64,000 nucleotides of DNA from Microstegium vimineum (taxonomy: Eukaryota > Streptophyta > Magnoliopsida > Poales > Poaceae), in the NCBI GenBank assembly GCA_022036555.1, contig CM039128.1:25180719-25244718 (forward strand), in the 5' to 3' direction. This document shows, piece by piece, positions 23,563-34,533 of the stretch (the first letter of the stretch is position 1; each line of letters opens with the position of its first letter). Position numbers and translations under genes: made by a program. The notes beneath the pieces are model-generated. The model saw nothing but the letters and a program-made list of their open reading frames with translations, made no database searches and was not told the DNA's origin.

Positions 23563-24477
23563 CTAATCCTTGCCTAGGAGCAAGTTGTAGGTACCTTTGC
23601 CACTGATTACAAAAAATGTTGTCGGCAAAGTTTTGCTGCCTATGGTCAATTCAACATATACGGCTCCCATAGCTGGCGACACATTGCCTTCAAAATCTTT
23701 AAGCTTCATGTCCGTCTTGACTAAGTCTTGGCCGCCTCTTCCAAGCTTCCTGAACATGACGTACGGCATTATGTTGATCGATGCTCCACCATCCACTAAC
23801 ATCTTTGTCACAGGCTGCCCATCTACCTTGTCTTTAACGAACAGAGCCCTTAAGTGCTGCCTTTCCCCATCAGTAGGCTTCTCAAAGACAGCTGCCATCA
23901 GATCCAACACCAATTGCGTCATTTCAGCAGCCTCTTCTTCATCGCTAACAGGTGCCATGAACTCCATAAGCAACACGACAACCATATTGATTTCTGCCGA
24001 TGGATCCTTATCCTTGCGTTTTGGCTTCCACTTCCTAACCGGAGAATCTTCTCGCGCAGAATTTTCATCGTGATATAGATCATTCCGGCGTTCGCGCTAC
24101 ATTCTTCTTTTCTAACTCTTGGTCAGACCCTTGGGGCACCATTGAGGAAGTCTGGTTTTCCAAACGGGTTGGTGTTGTCTTTTGCTGCTTGTATCAGCAT
24201 CACCCCTTATGTTCGGATCTCTGGAGAATATTTCTTCATCGGGCACTCTTGCGTTGGTCATCTCCTCAAGCTCCCCTTCATCAACACTCCTGCCGAGCCT
24301 GTTATACGCACTGAGCCTGCCCCCCAGTTGGTCATGTCTCGGCTTCTTTTCTCTGAGCGGCCTAGCATACTTGGATGTCTGATCGTCATAACGAGGCTTC
24401 TTTTCCGACCGATCGGTAGGGTAGTACCCATTGCATTTAGGACAATTATCGGCAGTAGGCAGCTTGATGCCTTCTTC
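23563..24477 (-). pseudogene. pol: N zinc knuckle remnant and aspartic protease
   Basis: Just after a TAG that ends the Gag frame at 24478, the minus strand reads a Cys-rich segment (NCPKCNGYY) that completes a CX2C-type knuckle begun by KCPFFVHC. Farther on, a protease frame (23563-23985) has the active-site region KMLVDGGASINIMP (Asp-Gly-Gly, the usual Tat form) and ends in GKGTYNLLLGKD. The protease matures Gag-Pol. The segment between is frame-broken. Confidence 0.8.
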
Positions 24478-26296
24478 CTAGCAATGAACGAAGAAGGGAC
24501 ACTTCCAGTGGCCCTTATGCCGAAGCCATTCTTGATGCTCTTCTTCTTCCTGCCGATACCGCTCCTCTCGTGATTGTCGATAATCTTGTCGTGGCCGCTC
24601 GTGTGTGATCACGATGCCATGAGACCTCCTAGCGCGATTACCATCATCGGCAACTCTCTTGCCTTTTCTGTCATCGACAACCCTTCTCTCATCATGTCTA
24701 GCCACTTGATGGTCAGGATCTACCGATGCGTTCTCCCTGGCAGCTTCCGATGTCAGCACTTTAGTCTTTCCACTGGTTTCCACCATGTTATTTGGAAACA
24801 GGTGCTGATCAATCTTCATTGGCTTCTGGGTTTTAGAGTTCTCAAATTTAATTCGCCCAGATTCAATTTCTGACTGCAACGGCTGCCTAAATACTTTGCA
24901 GTCATTGGTACTGTGCGAAGTTGCATTGTGCCACTTGCAATACCTGATCCTTTTGAGTTCTTCGGCTGATGGAATTACTTTGTTAGGTGCCAACTTGATC
25001 CGCCCCTCTTGAAGTAATAAGTCAAACATCCTATCGGCCTTGGTGATATCGAAGGTGAACCTTTCAGCTTCCTTCTGGCCAAACGGACAAGACACAGATT
25101 TCTTATCCTTCACCCATTCGGCAGCGCTGATGTCTAGCTCCTCATCAGAATCTTCTTGCTCGATGAAGGTCACCTTCTTATTCCAAGTCTTTCTAGGCTC
25201 AAAAGTCTTGACGTCTTGATCTGCAATTCTCTGCACAAGGTGACTTAGACTTTCAAACTCTTGAGACGCATACTTATCTTTGATATACGGCAGCAATCCT
25301 TGGAAGGCCAAATCTGCCAATTGCCGATCATTGAGCACCAAGCTGTAGCACTTGTTCTTCGTGTCTCGCAGTCTCTGGACAAAACTCTCCACCGATTCGT
25401 CATTACGCTGCTTCAATTTGACCAAATCGGTAAGCTTCTTTTCATGTACGCCCATGAAGAAATACTTGTGAAATTGTTTTTCTAGATCGGCCCAAGTAAT
25501 CACAGAGTTCGGAGGCAATGAAATGAACCATGTGAATGCGGATCCCGACAGTGACGACGAGAACAATCTTACCCTCAGCTCCTCTCTGTTGGCAGCTTCT
25601 CCACACTGAATAATGAAGCGGTTAATGTGCTCCATAGTTGACGTGTCATCTTGGCCAGAGAATTTAGTAAAATCAGGCACCTTGTACTGATTCGGGAGAG
25701 GGATCAAATCATACGACGGAGGATATGGCGTCCGATAAGAGTATGTATTAACCTTGGGTTTAATGCCGAATTGTTCTTTCATGACTTCGACAATCTTATC
25801 GGTCCAATATGCATCCTGATCTTGCCGACTCATTGGCTGGTTGTTGACTGGTGGAGTTGGCTGATGCGCTCTTTCAAATCTTGGTAGAAGATGATTCGGG
25901 GTAGTTGGCATGGGCGCAACACCAGTCATCTGGACATTATGCATCGATTGCCTTACTGATGGATAATTCTGGACATTCACTAGATTATGTTGTGGCATCA
26001 TATTCATCGGTTGTTGTACCGATGTTGCACTCTGAATGTTGGCTGGACTTCCATACTGATACATTAGTACGCCAGGTTGTTGAACCGGCGGTTGACTAGT
26101 CCATCCAGGATTATAAATCATCGGCATGTGACTTACCGATGGCTGATAGCTAACTGGCGCCTGCTGCTCTTGCACTTTGGAGTAATCCATAAATTGGCCA
26201 CCTTGATGTGTTGGCACTCCAACTTGAGGGTTCACAAGCATAGATTGACTTCCAGCTGCTATATTTTGTTGCATCGGCCAAAAGGTGAACATTAGT
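24478..26296 (-). pseudogene. gag: N Gag
   Basis: A Gln/Pro-rich N-terminal half (QQNIAAGSQSMLVNPQVG, then repeated MPMIYN and VQNYPSV-type segments) precedes the gag core: DYDLIPLP-like PPSYDLIPLPNQYKVPDF, MEHINRFIIQCGEAANREEL, AFTWFISLPPNSVITWADLE and LTDLVKLKQRNDESVESFVQ. The C-terminus is charged (HDERRVVDDRKGKR) and runs into the zinc-knuckle cysteines, where a TAG replaces the likely Trp. The open frame extends into the LTR on its N-terminal side only because the leader was deleted, so the true start cannot be fixed. Confidence 0.88.
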
Positions 26297-27313
26297 AAAA
26301 GCGTCAAGATCTGTGAACACCTCGGGCTATTACCCGAATTCGATATCCAAAAGGTGTGCCAGTCGATTTGACCAGTTAATCGACAAGGACGATAACTAGA
26401 ACAAGATCCAAATAAGACAACGGCGATACGCCCGGATGTCAAGATTTAGACTTGATCAGGATAACTAAAGCAGAGCTGAACAAGACAACAACGATACGCC
26501 CAGATGTCAAAGCTCAGATTACTTCCACGTGTAACTTACAAGGGTTGACGAAGATCAAGGAGATGCAGCCCGTCGAAGCTTGAAGAACTCGTAAATAAAC
26601 TACGACTAATGCGATAAAAGAGTAGATTGTTGGAAAGTAAATAAGAGTAATTGATTTGATTGATTGAATTGATATATCTTCTCACGACCCCTAGGTACAT
26701 ATTTATACTCCAGCAATAGGAGTTGTAAACAGACACGACTCATACCTTTCCTAAACAAAACTCTATTTTTAAGGAAATAACTGACTTGCACAGGAGTCGG
26801 ACTCAAATAACAATACTATTTTCCTAAACAAAACCTTCTATTTTTTAAGGAAAATAAATGACTTGTGCAAGAGTCGGACTCAGACTTCTAAAATAATACT
26901 GGCGCAAGATCACCAGTTTCCTTATGCCTTTCTTCGATGAAACTTTCCATCGGCAGACTCTTCAATCTGCAACTTCCTTTTATTGCTGTCGGCAATCTTG
27001 CTGACGTTAACTACCATGTTACCCTATGTCCATCGGCATCATCACTCCCTATCCATCGACATCGGCAATCTATGCCCATCGGCATCGGCAATACTTCCCA
27101 ATCGGCAAACTTGCACTTCTGGTAACTTGTCTCCACAAATTAACCCATATAGGCAAGAATCATCTAGCTTCCATCGACAACAAACTTACCCTTCTTACAG
27201 CACTCACTCTCATCGGTAAATCTAACCGATGACTTTCCGATGCCGATAGAAAATGGCCACCGATCCACGCAAGTCTTGGCTCATTTGACACGTGCCGAAA
27301 AATGGTGTCAACA
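26297..27313 (-). repeat. 5' LTR of N, inner end truncated
   Basis: It matches the left LTR over 1017 bp and ends GTGTCAACA. The terminal 10 bp found at the other LTR (TGTTGACACA) are absent here, and the gag frame abuts it directly. So the LTR tip, the primer-binding site and the leader were deleted together. Confidence 0.9.
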
Positions 27314-27318
27314 AAAGC

Positions 27319-28696
27319 ACTCTTTACCCCTTGGATCCAAGTATGCTACCTCTCAATGGTTCTGGATCAAAGCATGAGGATTCATGGGCCCAACATGACA
27401 TATTTCCAAGTATGGCAAATGTGCAAAAGGCATACACCATCATGATAGGAATTACCTCTAGAAGCTACCTGCAAAAGATGAGCTCATTCGGCCACAAAAG
27501 ACGTTTGGTCGAACACACCTTGGGCCCAAATTCGAACAACAGAATCCAGAACTATCAAGGAGGTCCCACGCCGAAGGGGAGGCCCATGGCACTCTATATG
27601 GGTTCGGCCGAACCAAAGAATGGGCCAACAGGCCACCCACAGGCCCCCTGACTTGTGGGGACAGCTTCTAGAAGAAATGGGCAGGGCCCACCTGCCATTG
27701 TTGGTTCGGCCGAACCAGGTCATGTGCCCAAAAGGTGCACCGACCTCCCCATCGACTCCCTGCATGCCACCATGCATCCACTTGATCTCCTCCATTGATT
27801 TAAGACGGTTACAATGATGGTTTCATCCTACGGTGGCTGATGGAGGTGGCGCGGATCGCTGATGTGGCACCGGAGTAGCCCCTACTCCACCTCTAGCTAT
27901 AAATACCCCCTAGGCCCTCACTCTCACTCATGCCTCATTGGAGAAACTACTCTCTAGCCTCTTAGCAGAGCTCTTTAGTAGTGTTATGGTAGTCGGAGGA
28001 GAGTGAGGAGATCCTTCTAGAGAAAGCCCCGGATCTGTCGGGAATCTTCTCCGGAGTTCTTCTCAGCGGATGCGAGTCTCTTGTAAGTTTAGCACCTGTA
28101 AGTGACTTCTTCTGAGTTCATTATAGTATTCAGTGTTCTAAATCTGGTTTATCTGTTATACAACTTTTCATGCTTGATCATCGCTTTGCTCTGAGTAAAG
28201 TGCTTTAATCTTAGGCCAAGGTTAAAGAAGTAAGATTAGTGTAGACGTGGTGTCTAAGCTTAATCTTTCCTTTGTAAACCGCTTATCGCATGGATTGTTT
28301 GTGGATGCTAGTAGAAAGTGACAACTCTATCTAGTCTTTGTATTCCACCACGTGTGTAAGATAAGTTCTTAAAAGGTAAGGCTTCAATACAACGTGACGG
28401 CGCGGTCCGGTTAGAGTTTTGCCCTCTTTCTGATCTATCCCGTCGCCTCTTGCAAGAGAAGGTTCGATAAGGCCAGTATAACTAGCTATCCCTTGTTAGA
28501 GTTCTTGTTATATCGAACCTCTCAACCCAGTTATCATAGTCTCCCTTGATCTATCATAGGACATATCTTTAATCCTAGTTAGATCACTATCGTTCCTTGA
28601 GGAAAATACGATACCTGGAATACTCCCGGTGAAGTGCTACATCGGTATAATCTATGCGCTTGCGGATTTATCCAATAGTCATAAGAAATACCAACA
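27319..28696 (+). repeat. 3' LTR of G2, second part
   Basis: It resumes after the duplicated AAAGC and ends ATACCAACA, followed by TTGCT. The two GGTTCGGCCGAACC palindromes (27601-27614, 27703-27716) and TATAAATA (27898-27905) are preserved with the same spacing as in the 5' LTR. Confidence 0.92.
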
Positions 28697-28701
28697 TTGC
28701 T

Positions 28702-29045
28702 CATCCCCCCTCTCACCTCCGAGGAGCGGAGGTATACATGCAGATCCCTTGAGACAGAGGAGTCTCTCAAGTCAGTCTGGCGGACTAGCAACCCGCCATC
28801 CATTTCCGACCCTCCAGGCCAATTCGAGGATGAAGATGAAGAAAGTGATATGGAGAAGCTATTGCGCATAGTCGCTAGGCTTAGGGAGAACAATACTAAG
28901 TTAGCAGAGCGGGCAGTAGAGGAGAGAATGGCACACTTAGATCTAGATGACAGCTTCAATGATCTTCGCATTAGCACCAATGCGAAGATCAAGCGCTTGG
29001 CCTAGGCAATCAAGAGAGAGGATCTCGTTGCCCCTCCATCTCCAT
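28702..29045 (+). pseudogene. G1 post-pol ORF, second part
   Basis: It continues in frame from the segment ending at 5983: IPPLTSEERRYTC, SDPPGQFEDEDEESDMEKLL, then LRENNTKLAERAVEERMAHL and DDSFNDLRISTNAKIKRLA. A TAG (usual Gln) precedes the last ten codons, and the natural end lies near 29045. Composition suggests a short acidic coiled coil. Function unknown. Confidence 0.65.
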
Positions 29046-30824
29046 AGATCACTAGTTCCACCAATAAGTTAGGCACTTAGATTTGTTTTTCATTCATATT
29101 TCCCTTTCATGTTTGTAACTTGTGCCTAAGAAATTTTGAATTGAATAAAAAGTTTGGTTCTGCTGGTATTTTGCTCAGCAGAACCCTTGCATTTGATGGT
29201 CTCTCTCACTGAATTCAGCATGCCTCGAAACAAGTATGGGGGAGGTCGGTCGACACTCCAACATGTCAAAACACCAGAACAACCACTGAATCATGCTGTA
29301 CACGTCCATAACACGTTCTACAAAAAAGTTGGACCCAAACAACCACTTTTGTGCATCGACCGATGTACTTTGGAGGCCAAAATTCAGAAAAGACAGATCA
29401 AAGCAATATTTAGAGGTAAGGGATCTGAATGCAGAGTTCGAAGTGGCCAAGCGGCCCCAAGGAGCGGTCGGTCGACCGTGCTTATAGGACCCGGGCCCAC
29501 CAGCCAGTATTCGTTCAACATCAAACATCTATTGTGACTGGTTTTCCACGTCTCTCCCCTTTTCCTCTATGCTTTTCATTTGTTTACTCATTTTCTCTTT
29601 CAAAAATAAAAATGAAATAAAAATAATTTCTTCATGAAATTCATCACTTAGTTTAATTTCCTTTAATATTAAATAAAACAAAAAGATCGCATCCAAAACT
29701 TAAAAGTTTAAAAAGTGACATGATCTATGACGTTTAAAGGGCAAAAGCGTCATAAAGACAAATTCTTGCTTTTTGCTTATGCCAGTGGGAAAACACTTTG
29801 ATAGGAAGATCATATGGACTAAGTTGTTGATTAATGTGATATAGTCTCGGCTCATGATTCATACCCTTTCTATTTAAAGTTCTTTGAGATTAATTTTTGA
29901 AAATGTCATAAAATCATAATGTCACTACTCCTCTATAGTGAGAAAAATCCTACCAAAGCCATAAATACTTATGCATATTCAAAACCTTCCTCATATGCTT
30001 CTTTTAATTACTTTGAGTTTTGTCAAACCTTGTGACCCTTGTTGAGAAGTATGTCATAGTTCAAAGATCAAGATCACGTACACACCACATATTTCTGCTA
30101 CTTCTACACTGGAAGTACACAAAAACATGCCTGTCTATTTACATGATCCATGATCATCCAATAAATACTCTAGAAATAAATGTTATGATCTCTCTCCAAT
30201 TTCTTCAAAAGAGATATGGTTATCATGAAAAATAATGTTGAGCAAAAGCTCTAATTCAAAAAAATGATAGCAATATCTCAAGTAATCCTAAAGTTAAAGA
30301 GATCGTATACATAGTTAAGGAGTACATGTTAGTCCGATATCATTATCCACCCATGCACATATTGATATAGGATTATGACATTCTTCTCCTTGGATCCTTG
30401 TTTTGACTTTACAATATAAGTGATGCAAGTTTGCTACTTTGTTCATCCCTACCAAAGCTCCACATAAGGCATTAGAAGTAGAGAGATACAAAGAAGGCAA
30501 CCTCTTTATGCCTTGGTAAGGAATCATACACTTTGAGCGACTTAGAGTACTATAAGAGGAGTAAGTTGACTTATGAGATATCTTTTGAAAAAATTATCAA
30601 AAACTCCAAGCACTAAAATATGATTTGGGAAAGATAACTTTGCCTTGAGAACTATTCCATTTCTCAACTTCTCAAGGATTATGTTAGCCAGTACCACATA
30701 TCCCATTAGTATAACAAAATGTCTTGAATGAACCTTTATGCTTGCTTTATACTTTGAATAGCATAGTCTTGTTATCTTTTAACCTTTACTCGAGGACGAC
30801 CAAAGAGGTAAGTATGGGGGATCT
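29046..30824 (+). other. G1 3' non-coding region and polypurine tract
   Basis: Homologous by eye to 11740-13758 of G2. It contains GGTCGGTCGACCG near 29465 and ends in AAGTATGGGGGATC before the LTR. No credible gene. Confidence 0.65.
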
Positions 30825-31155
30825 TGTTGACAGTCATTATAAGCTATTTTATCACCATCAAAATGCCATCAACATCCTCATATTCGAAGGAAAACAAGCA
30901 TAACCTGAACATATTGTGCCAAATAACTAGTTCCACATGTTCCTTGACTATTTGATGCAGGTAATGGTAAATGGGGACTATTGGGAGATAGTGGGCCCAC
31001 TTAGGGGGTTGGCCGACCACCTGTGGGGCCACTAGGCCTCTGAAGCCCCCATTATCCTAGAAACACCCTTCATAGCACTTTTTATCGCTTGGATCCAAGG
31101 TGTGTTTCTCCCAACGGTTCAGATTTGCATCACAAGGATCCATGGGCCCACATCA
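30825..31155 (+). repeat. 3' LTR of G1, truncated
   Basis: It starts TGTTGACAGTCATTATAAG and aligns with the first 330 bp of the G2 LTR up to GGATCCATGGGCCCA. The remaining 1.3 kb are missing and unrelated sequence of T3 follows. The breakpoint is placed by eye at about 31155. Confidence 0.8.
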
Positions 31156-31282
31156 AGAAGATTAGCATGACAAATCAACTCAGAACGAACATCCACCACA
31201 TATGATGGGTATCGTGGCGATCTCGCATTAGACCATTGCGGTCTCCCAAACACCCTGGGAGGCGAAGAGCCACATTGCTTGA

Positions 31283-31289
31283 TATAAAA
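31283..31289 (+). promoter_or_regulatory. TATA box of the T3 antisense gene
   Basis: TATAAAA in the context CTTGATATAAAAGGTGG lies about 150 bp upstream of the ATG at 31439, on the strand opposite to T3 gag. The arrangement parallels the PMD gene of N. Confidence 0.55.
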
Positions 31290-31438
31290 GGTGGACTTAG
31301 CGGCAACGGTGGTTTTCACGCTTTCTCCTGCTGCTGAATCCTTCATCTTCCCTAATCTTCTCCATCACCTTTCGCTCGCGCGCTTCTTGCCTTTCTGCTC
31401 CACCGCAGACTCTATATCCCACTCGCCCTAGTCCAGCA

Positions 31439-34400
31439 ATGGCGTCTAAGAGGGGACCCCGCACCCGTGCTTCATTGAAGAAGGCGGCGGAGAAGTCCAC
31501 AAAGAAACTAAAGGTGGTGATGTCGGATTGGTCCAAATGCATGATGGAGGATGAGGATATCCAGTTCCTTGTTACTGCCAGTGTCCTTCAGGATAAGGAA
31601 ATTATCGAGTGGAGGGTGGCGACAGGGGAGGACATCCCACTCCTAACACTACTGAGCTCGTCGTCTTCGAGCTATTTTTCTAGTGTGGTTTCGGGGTTCC
31701 TGTTCATCCGTTCCTCCGGGGCCTTTGGGAGTATTACCAGATTGCAATGTCCAACCTCCACCCCAACTCGATGTTGCACATTGCGGTCTTTATTCACTTT
31801 TGTGAGGCGTACTTGGGGATTGATCCCCACTTCGAGCTCTTCTAATACTTCTTCTGCCTGAAGTACAATGGCACTGGGGAACCGTGGATCGTCGGGTCGG
31901 TGTACCTTCAACTTCGCGAGGGGATAGCCGACGTCTACATCGCTAAGCCTCTCCGATCCATGGTGGCGGAATACAAATCCCGCTGGCTCTACGTTCCCCT
32001 AGCGAAACCGTACGCCCGTGGAGACCTGACAACCATTCCTATGTTGTAGCCGAACTGGTCGGCGCGCCTGTCGTCTGTCGGTATGGGCCAAGTGACTGAG
32101 CTCCTTGGCCTAGTCGACCGGGCGACTGTGGATGGGGTTGCAGTGGGCTGGAGCTTTGTCATGCGGCATTGCCAGCCGTGCAAGGAGAGAGACCACCCCG
32201 CGTTCCATTACGCGGGTTGTCTCGACTCTATGTGGGAGACATTAGAGCAAATGGAGCCTGACGACACGCATAGTCGCCTTGGTGCACTCTTTGACCTTGC
32301 CCAGAAGTACCTTCAACGTCCACATGACTCTTTTCGTTCAGGTGCTCCTCCGCCGCCGGTGAGATTCGAGGTCTTCCGCTTTTCCTTCTTGCTTATATGT
32401 GGTTTTTTTGGTGAAAGGTTATCTCAGTTTCGTGGGTAGGATCACGATGTCTTCTTCTCCCAGGTCCCTTCATCAGAGTGGGCGGTGGCCGTCGACCAGA
32501 CGTCAGTGCGAGAGGCGTTGGTGAATGATGACGATGAGGTGGTCGACGAATCCCTCATGCAGGGCATGCCCCCGAGTCCTAGTCTGGAAGGCACCGGGTG
32601 CGCGATGATCCATACGGGAATCGCCCGGTTGCTACTTCCCCGAAGAAGGCAAAGCCGTCGGTGGCGACGGGCAGCCGCTTTAGTATCAACGAGGGCGGTA
32701 CCCCTTTATCTTCGATGTCCAACTGGACCGACGAAGCGTCCAACAGTGAAGAAGATACGCCGGAGATCGGGGATGCTAGTCAGGGGTCCTCGTACACCAA
32801 AGTGGCCCTGCCCTTCGGCACGATGAAGGAGCCAAGGAGGTTATCGACCGCTGGTGGCCACGTGTCACCACCCTCGGTGGTTGGCGGGTCAGCGAGTGAT
32901 CCGCCGACTACTCCTTCTTCTGGTGCCGCAGGAACTCCCTGGGTGCCCCAATTTGGACGGGTGCGCCGGGCTTCCATTTTGTAAGTTACCTGATGAATCT
33001 TCTACTACACTCACCTCCTTGCGCGTTTTGCTGGTTTTAGATCTCATGATACATTTTCCGCAGTTCAGTGTCCCCAGATGATCCAGTCGTGTCTCGGTGT
33101 GTGGCTCCCGATGCGTCTGGTCCTGTGCCGGGTACTCCTGCACCTGCGGACGCTATGGTACCATCATCCGAGGGCGTCGCGGAACCTTCGAACAGGGCGG
33201 GGCTTGAAGCTACCCCGACGGTCGATGCTCCAAGCTTGGGGACGGCCGCTGAGGCTATGATGTCGGGGACCCCGATTATCGGGGATGGCAGTCCTGTCAC
33301 CTCCGAGTCGATGGGTGAGGAGATGGAGGGGACGCCTGAGGCTTTGGCCCTCGAGGCACGACCGACTAAAAGGAGGATGGTGACGCCTATGGCAGCGGAG
33401 CCGGAGGTGATGGAGGAGGTTCGTCGCGCGGAGGATGGCTCAAGGCCCATGCCGGTACGTACCTTCCGTCGTGAAGGTGACAACTTCTTTGTGGTCGAGT
33501 AAAGCGAGGCCGATGAGGAGGTCGGAGGCTTCTTGAGTGACGCGGGTAGCCTGATGGGGCTCCTCAAGGTTTGTTTTACCTTTCTTTCCATTTTTACCTA
33601 GTCGACACAGTGTCTGACGGATGTTTGTCGTGGTCGCAGGGCCTCTTCGTGGCTGGGGAGGAGCGGAAGGCTATGGCCGACCAGCTTGCACTCCTGGCGG
33701 CGGAGAACGAGCGCCTTCGCTGGGAGGTTGCTCGTGTTCAAGACTAATTCACCGGGTTGGAGGCCAGCCTGGATGTCGCGCACCAATGATCATAGGTGCC
33801 GGAGGCTGATATCCGGGGGCGGGAGCGTGAGATCTCCGAGCTCCTGTCGCATGTTGAGAAGGTCAACGAGCTTTCCACCCGTAAGTCTTCGTGCTTTTTC
33901 TTTTGTTTCTTAACCTAGAGATGTCTAGTCGGTCACCTTACTGCTTCACAATGTAGGCCTGCTCAGGGCGGAGGAGGCGAAGCGCCTGGTGGAAGAGGAT
34001 GTTGCAACCGCCAAACATGAAGTGTACAAAATGCAAGCAATGCATGAAGGTAGGTTCTGTCGTGCTTTGCCTGTTGCTAGGCCCGTGGGGTCATCTGATG
34101 CAATGTTACTGTGCTCGCAGCTTACCAGGGGCACGTTCATCTTCAATTTGCAGACCTGCAGGCAAAGGTGGACACCTACTACGACCACTTCTGGTCACTG
34201 GCGAAGGAGGTCGACCCGGTGGTGAAGTGCGTCGACGGGCAGGCTCTCATCCCTGAGCGTTCTGAGCAGGTGACCATGGAGGGGGTCCTATCGAGGGCGC
34301 ACGGACTCTGGGGCAGGTTCTGGTCATTCACGACCTCCGCAGCGCAGAGTGTGGCTGCTCATGGTTTTGCCATGTTGCCATCGCACTACCCGAGGCTAGA

Positions 34401-34533
34401 CCTAGGTTGAGTGGCGATCGGCTTCGCCGCAGGTACGTGGGAGGAGAAGATGGACCGTCTAGAGGGTGAGGCCAACCCGGTGGCAGAGGCCATAGTTGGA
34501 GATGTAGATTTGTTTGCTACGGGACAGTCGTAG
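31439..34533 (+). pseudogene. Antisense gene of T3, 'putative gypsy type transposon' (Transposase_28) family
   Basis: Six exons can be traced with GT..AG introns: 31439-32358, 32464-32980, 33064-33568, 33640-33880, 33957-34049 and 34121-34533. Exon 1 starts MASKRGPRTRASLKK and holds the family core: FGVPVHPFLRGLWEYYQIA, NLHPNSMLHIAVFIHFCEA, YLGIDPHFELF and SRWLYVPL. Later exons are Pro/Ser/acidic-rich, then coiled coil (LALLAAENERLRWEVARVQD), then HVHLQFADLQAKVDTYYDHF. Stops TAG 31681, TAA 31843 and TAG 32047, all at likely Gln codons, plus frameshifts near 31645 and 32590 and further stops make it dead. The family is common as an antisense ORF in grass Tat elements and, despite the Pfam name, no transposase activity is shown. 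Function unknown. Confidence 0.82.

Larger units (their letters stand above)
14014..27313 (-). mobile_element. N, Tat-type Ty3/gypsy element carrying an antisense PMD gene
   Basis: A 13.3 kb element bounded by TGTTGACAC and GTGTCAACA is flanked by perfect TSDs AAAGC (14009-14013, 27314-27318). Read on the minus strand it has a 5' LTR (truncated at its inner end), gag, protease, RT, RNase H, a second RNase H, integrase, an antisense gene, a polypurine tract and a 3' LTR. The second RNase H and the extra antisense ORF between pol and the 3' LTR are known traits of the Tat lineage. The primer-binding site and leader are missing. Its coding regions all carry stops. The word ATCGGC/GCCGAT recurs throughout. 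Confidence 0.92.
5984..28696 (+). mobile_element. G2, non-autonomous Athila-like gypsy element nested in its own family
   Basis: Two LTRs of about 1632 bp (5984-7615; 13759-14013 plus 27319-28696) flank a 6.1 kb internal region with a tRNA-Asp primer site, a gag, a protease-like ORF, the last codons of pol and a degenerate post-pol ORF. RT, RNase H and integrase are absent. The TSD is GTGCT on the left and TTGCT on the right (one mismatch). The target is the post-pol ORF of G1, which rejoins in frame when G2 is removed. The 3' LTR is split by N. It probably moved with enzymes supplied by an autonomous relative (inference). Confidence 0.88.
1903..31155 (+). mobile_element. G1, Athila-like Ty3/gypsy element, heavily interrupted
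   Basis: Pieces of one plus-strand gypsy element remain at 1903-2403, 4107-5983 and 28702-31155. The pieces carry, in order, the end of pol (RNase H tail, integrase), a post-pol ORF, a non-coding 3' region, a polypurine-like tract and the first 331 bp of a 3' LTR. The 5' part lies left of the window beyond C1. Insertions S2 and G2 account for the gaps, and after removing them and one TSD copy the sequence rejoins in frame. The pol style and the tRNA-Asp primer site of its sister G2 fit an Athila-like lineage; that lineage assignment is inference. Confidence 0.8.
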
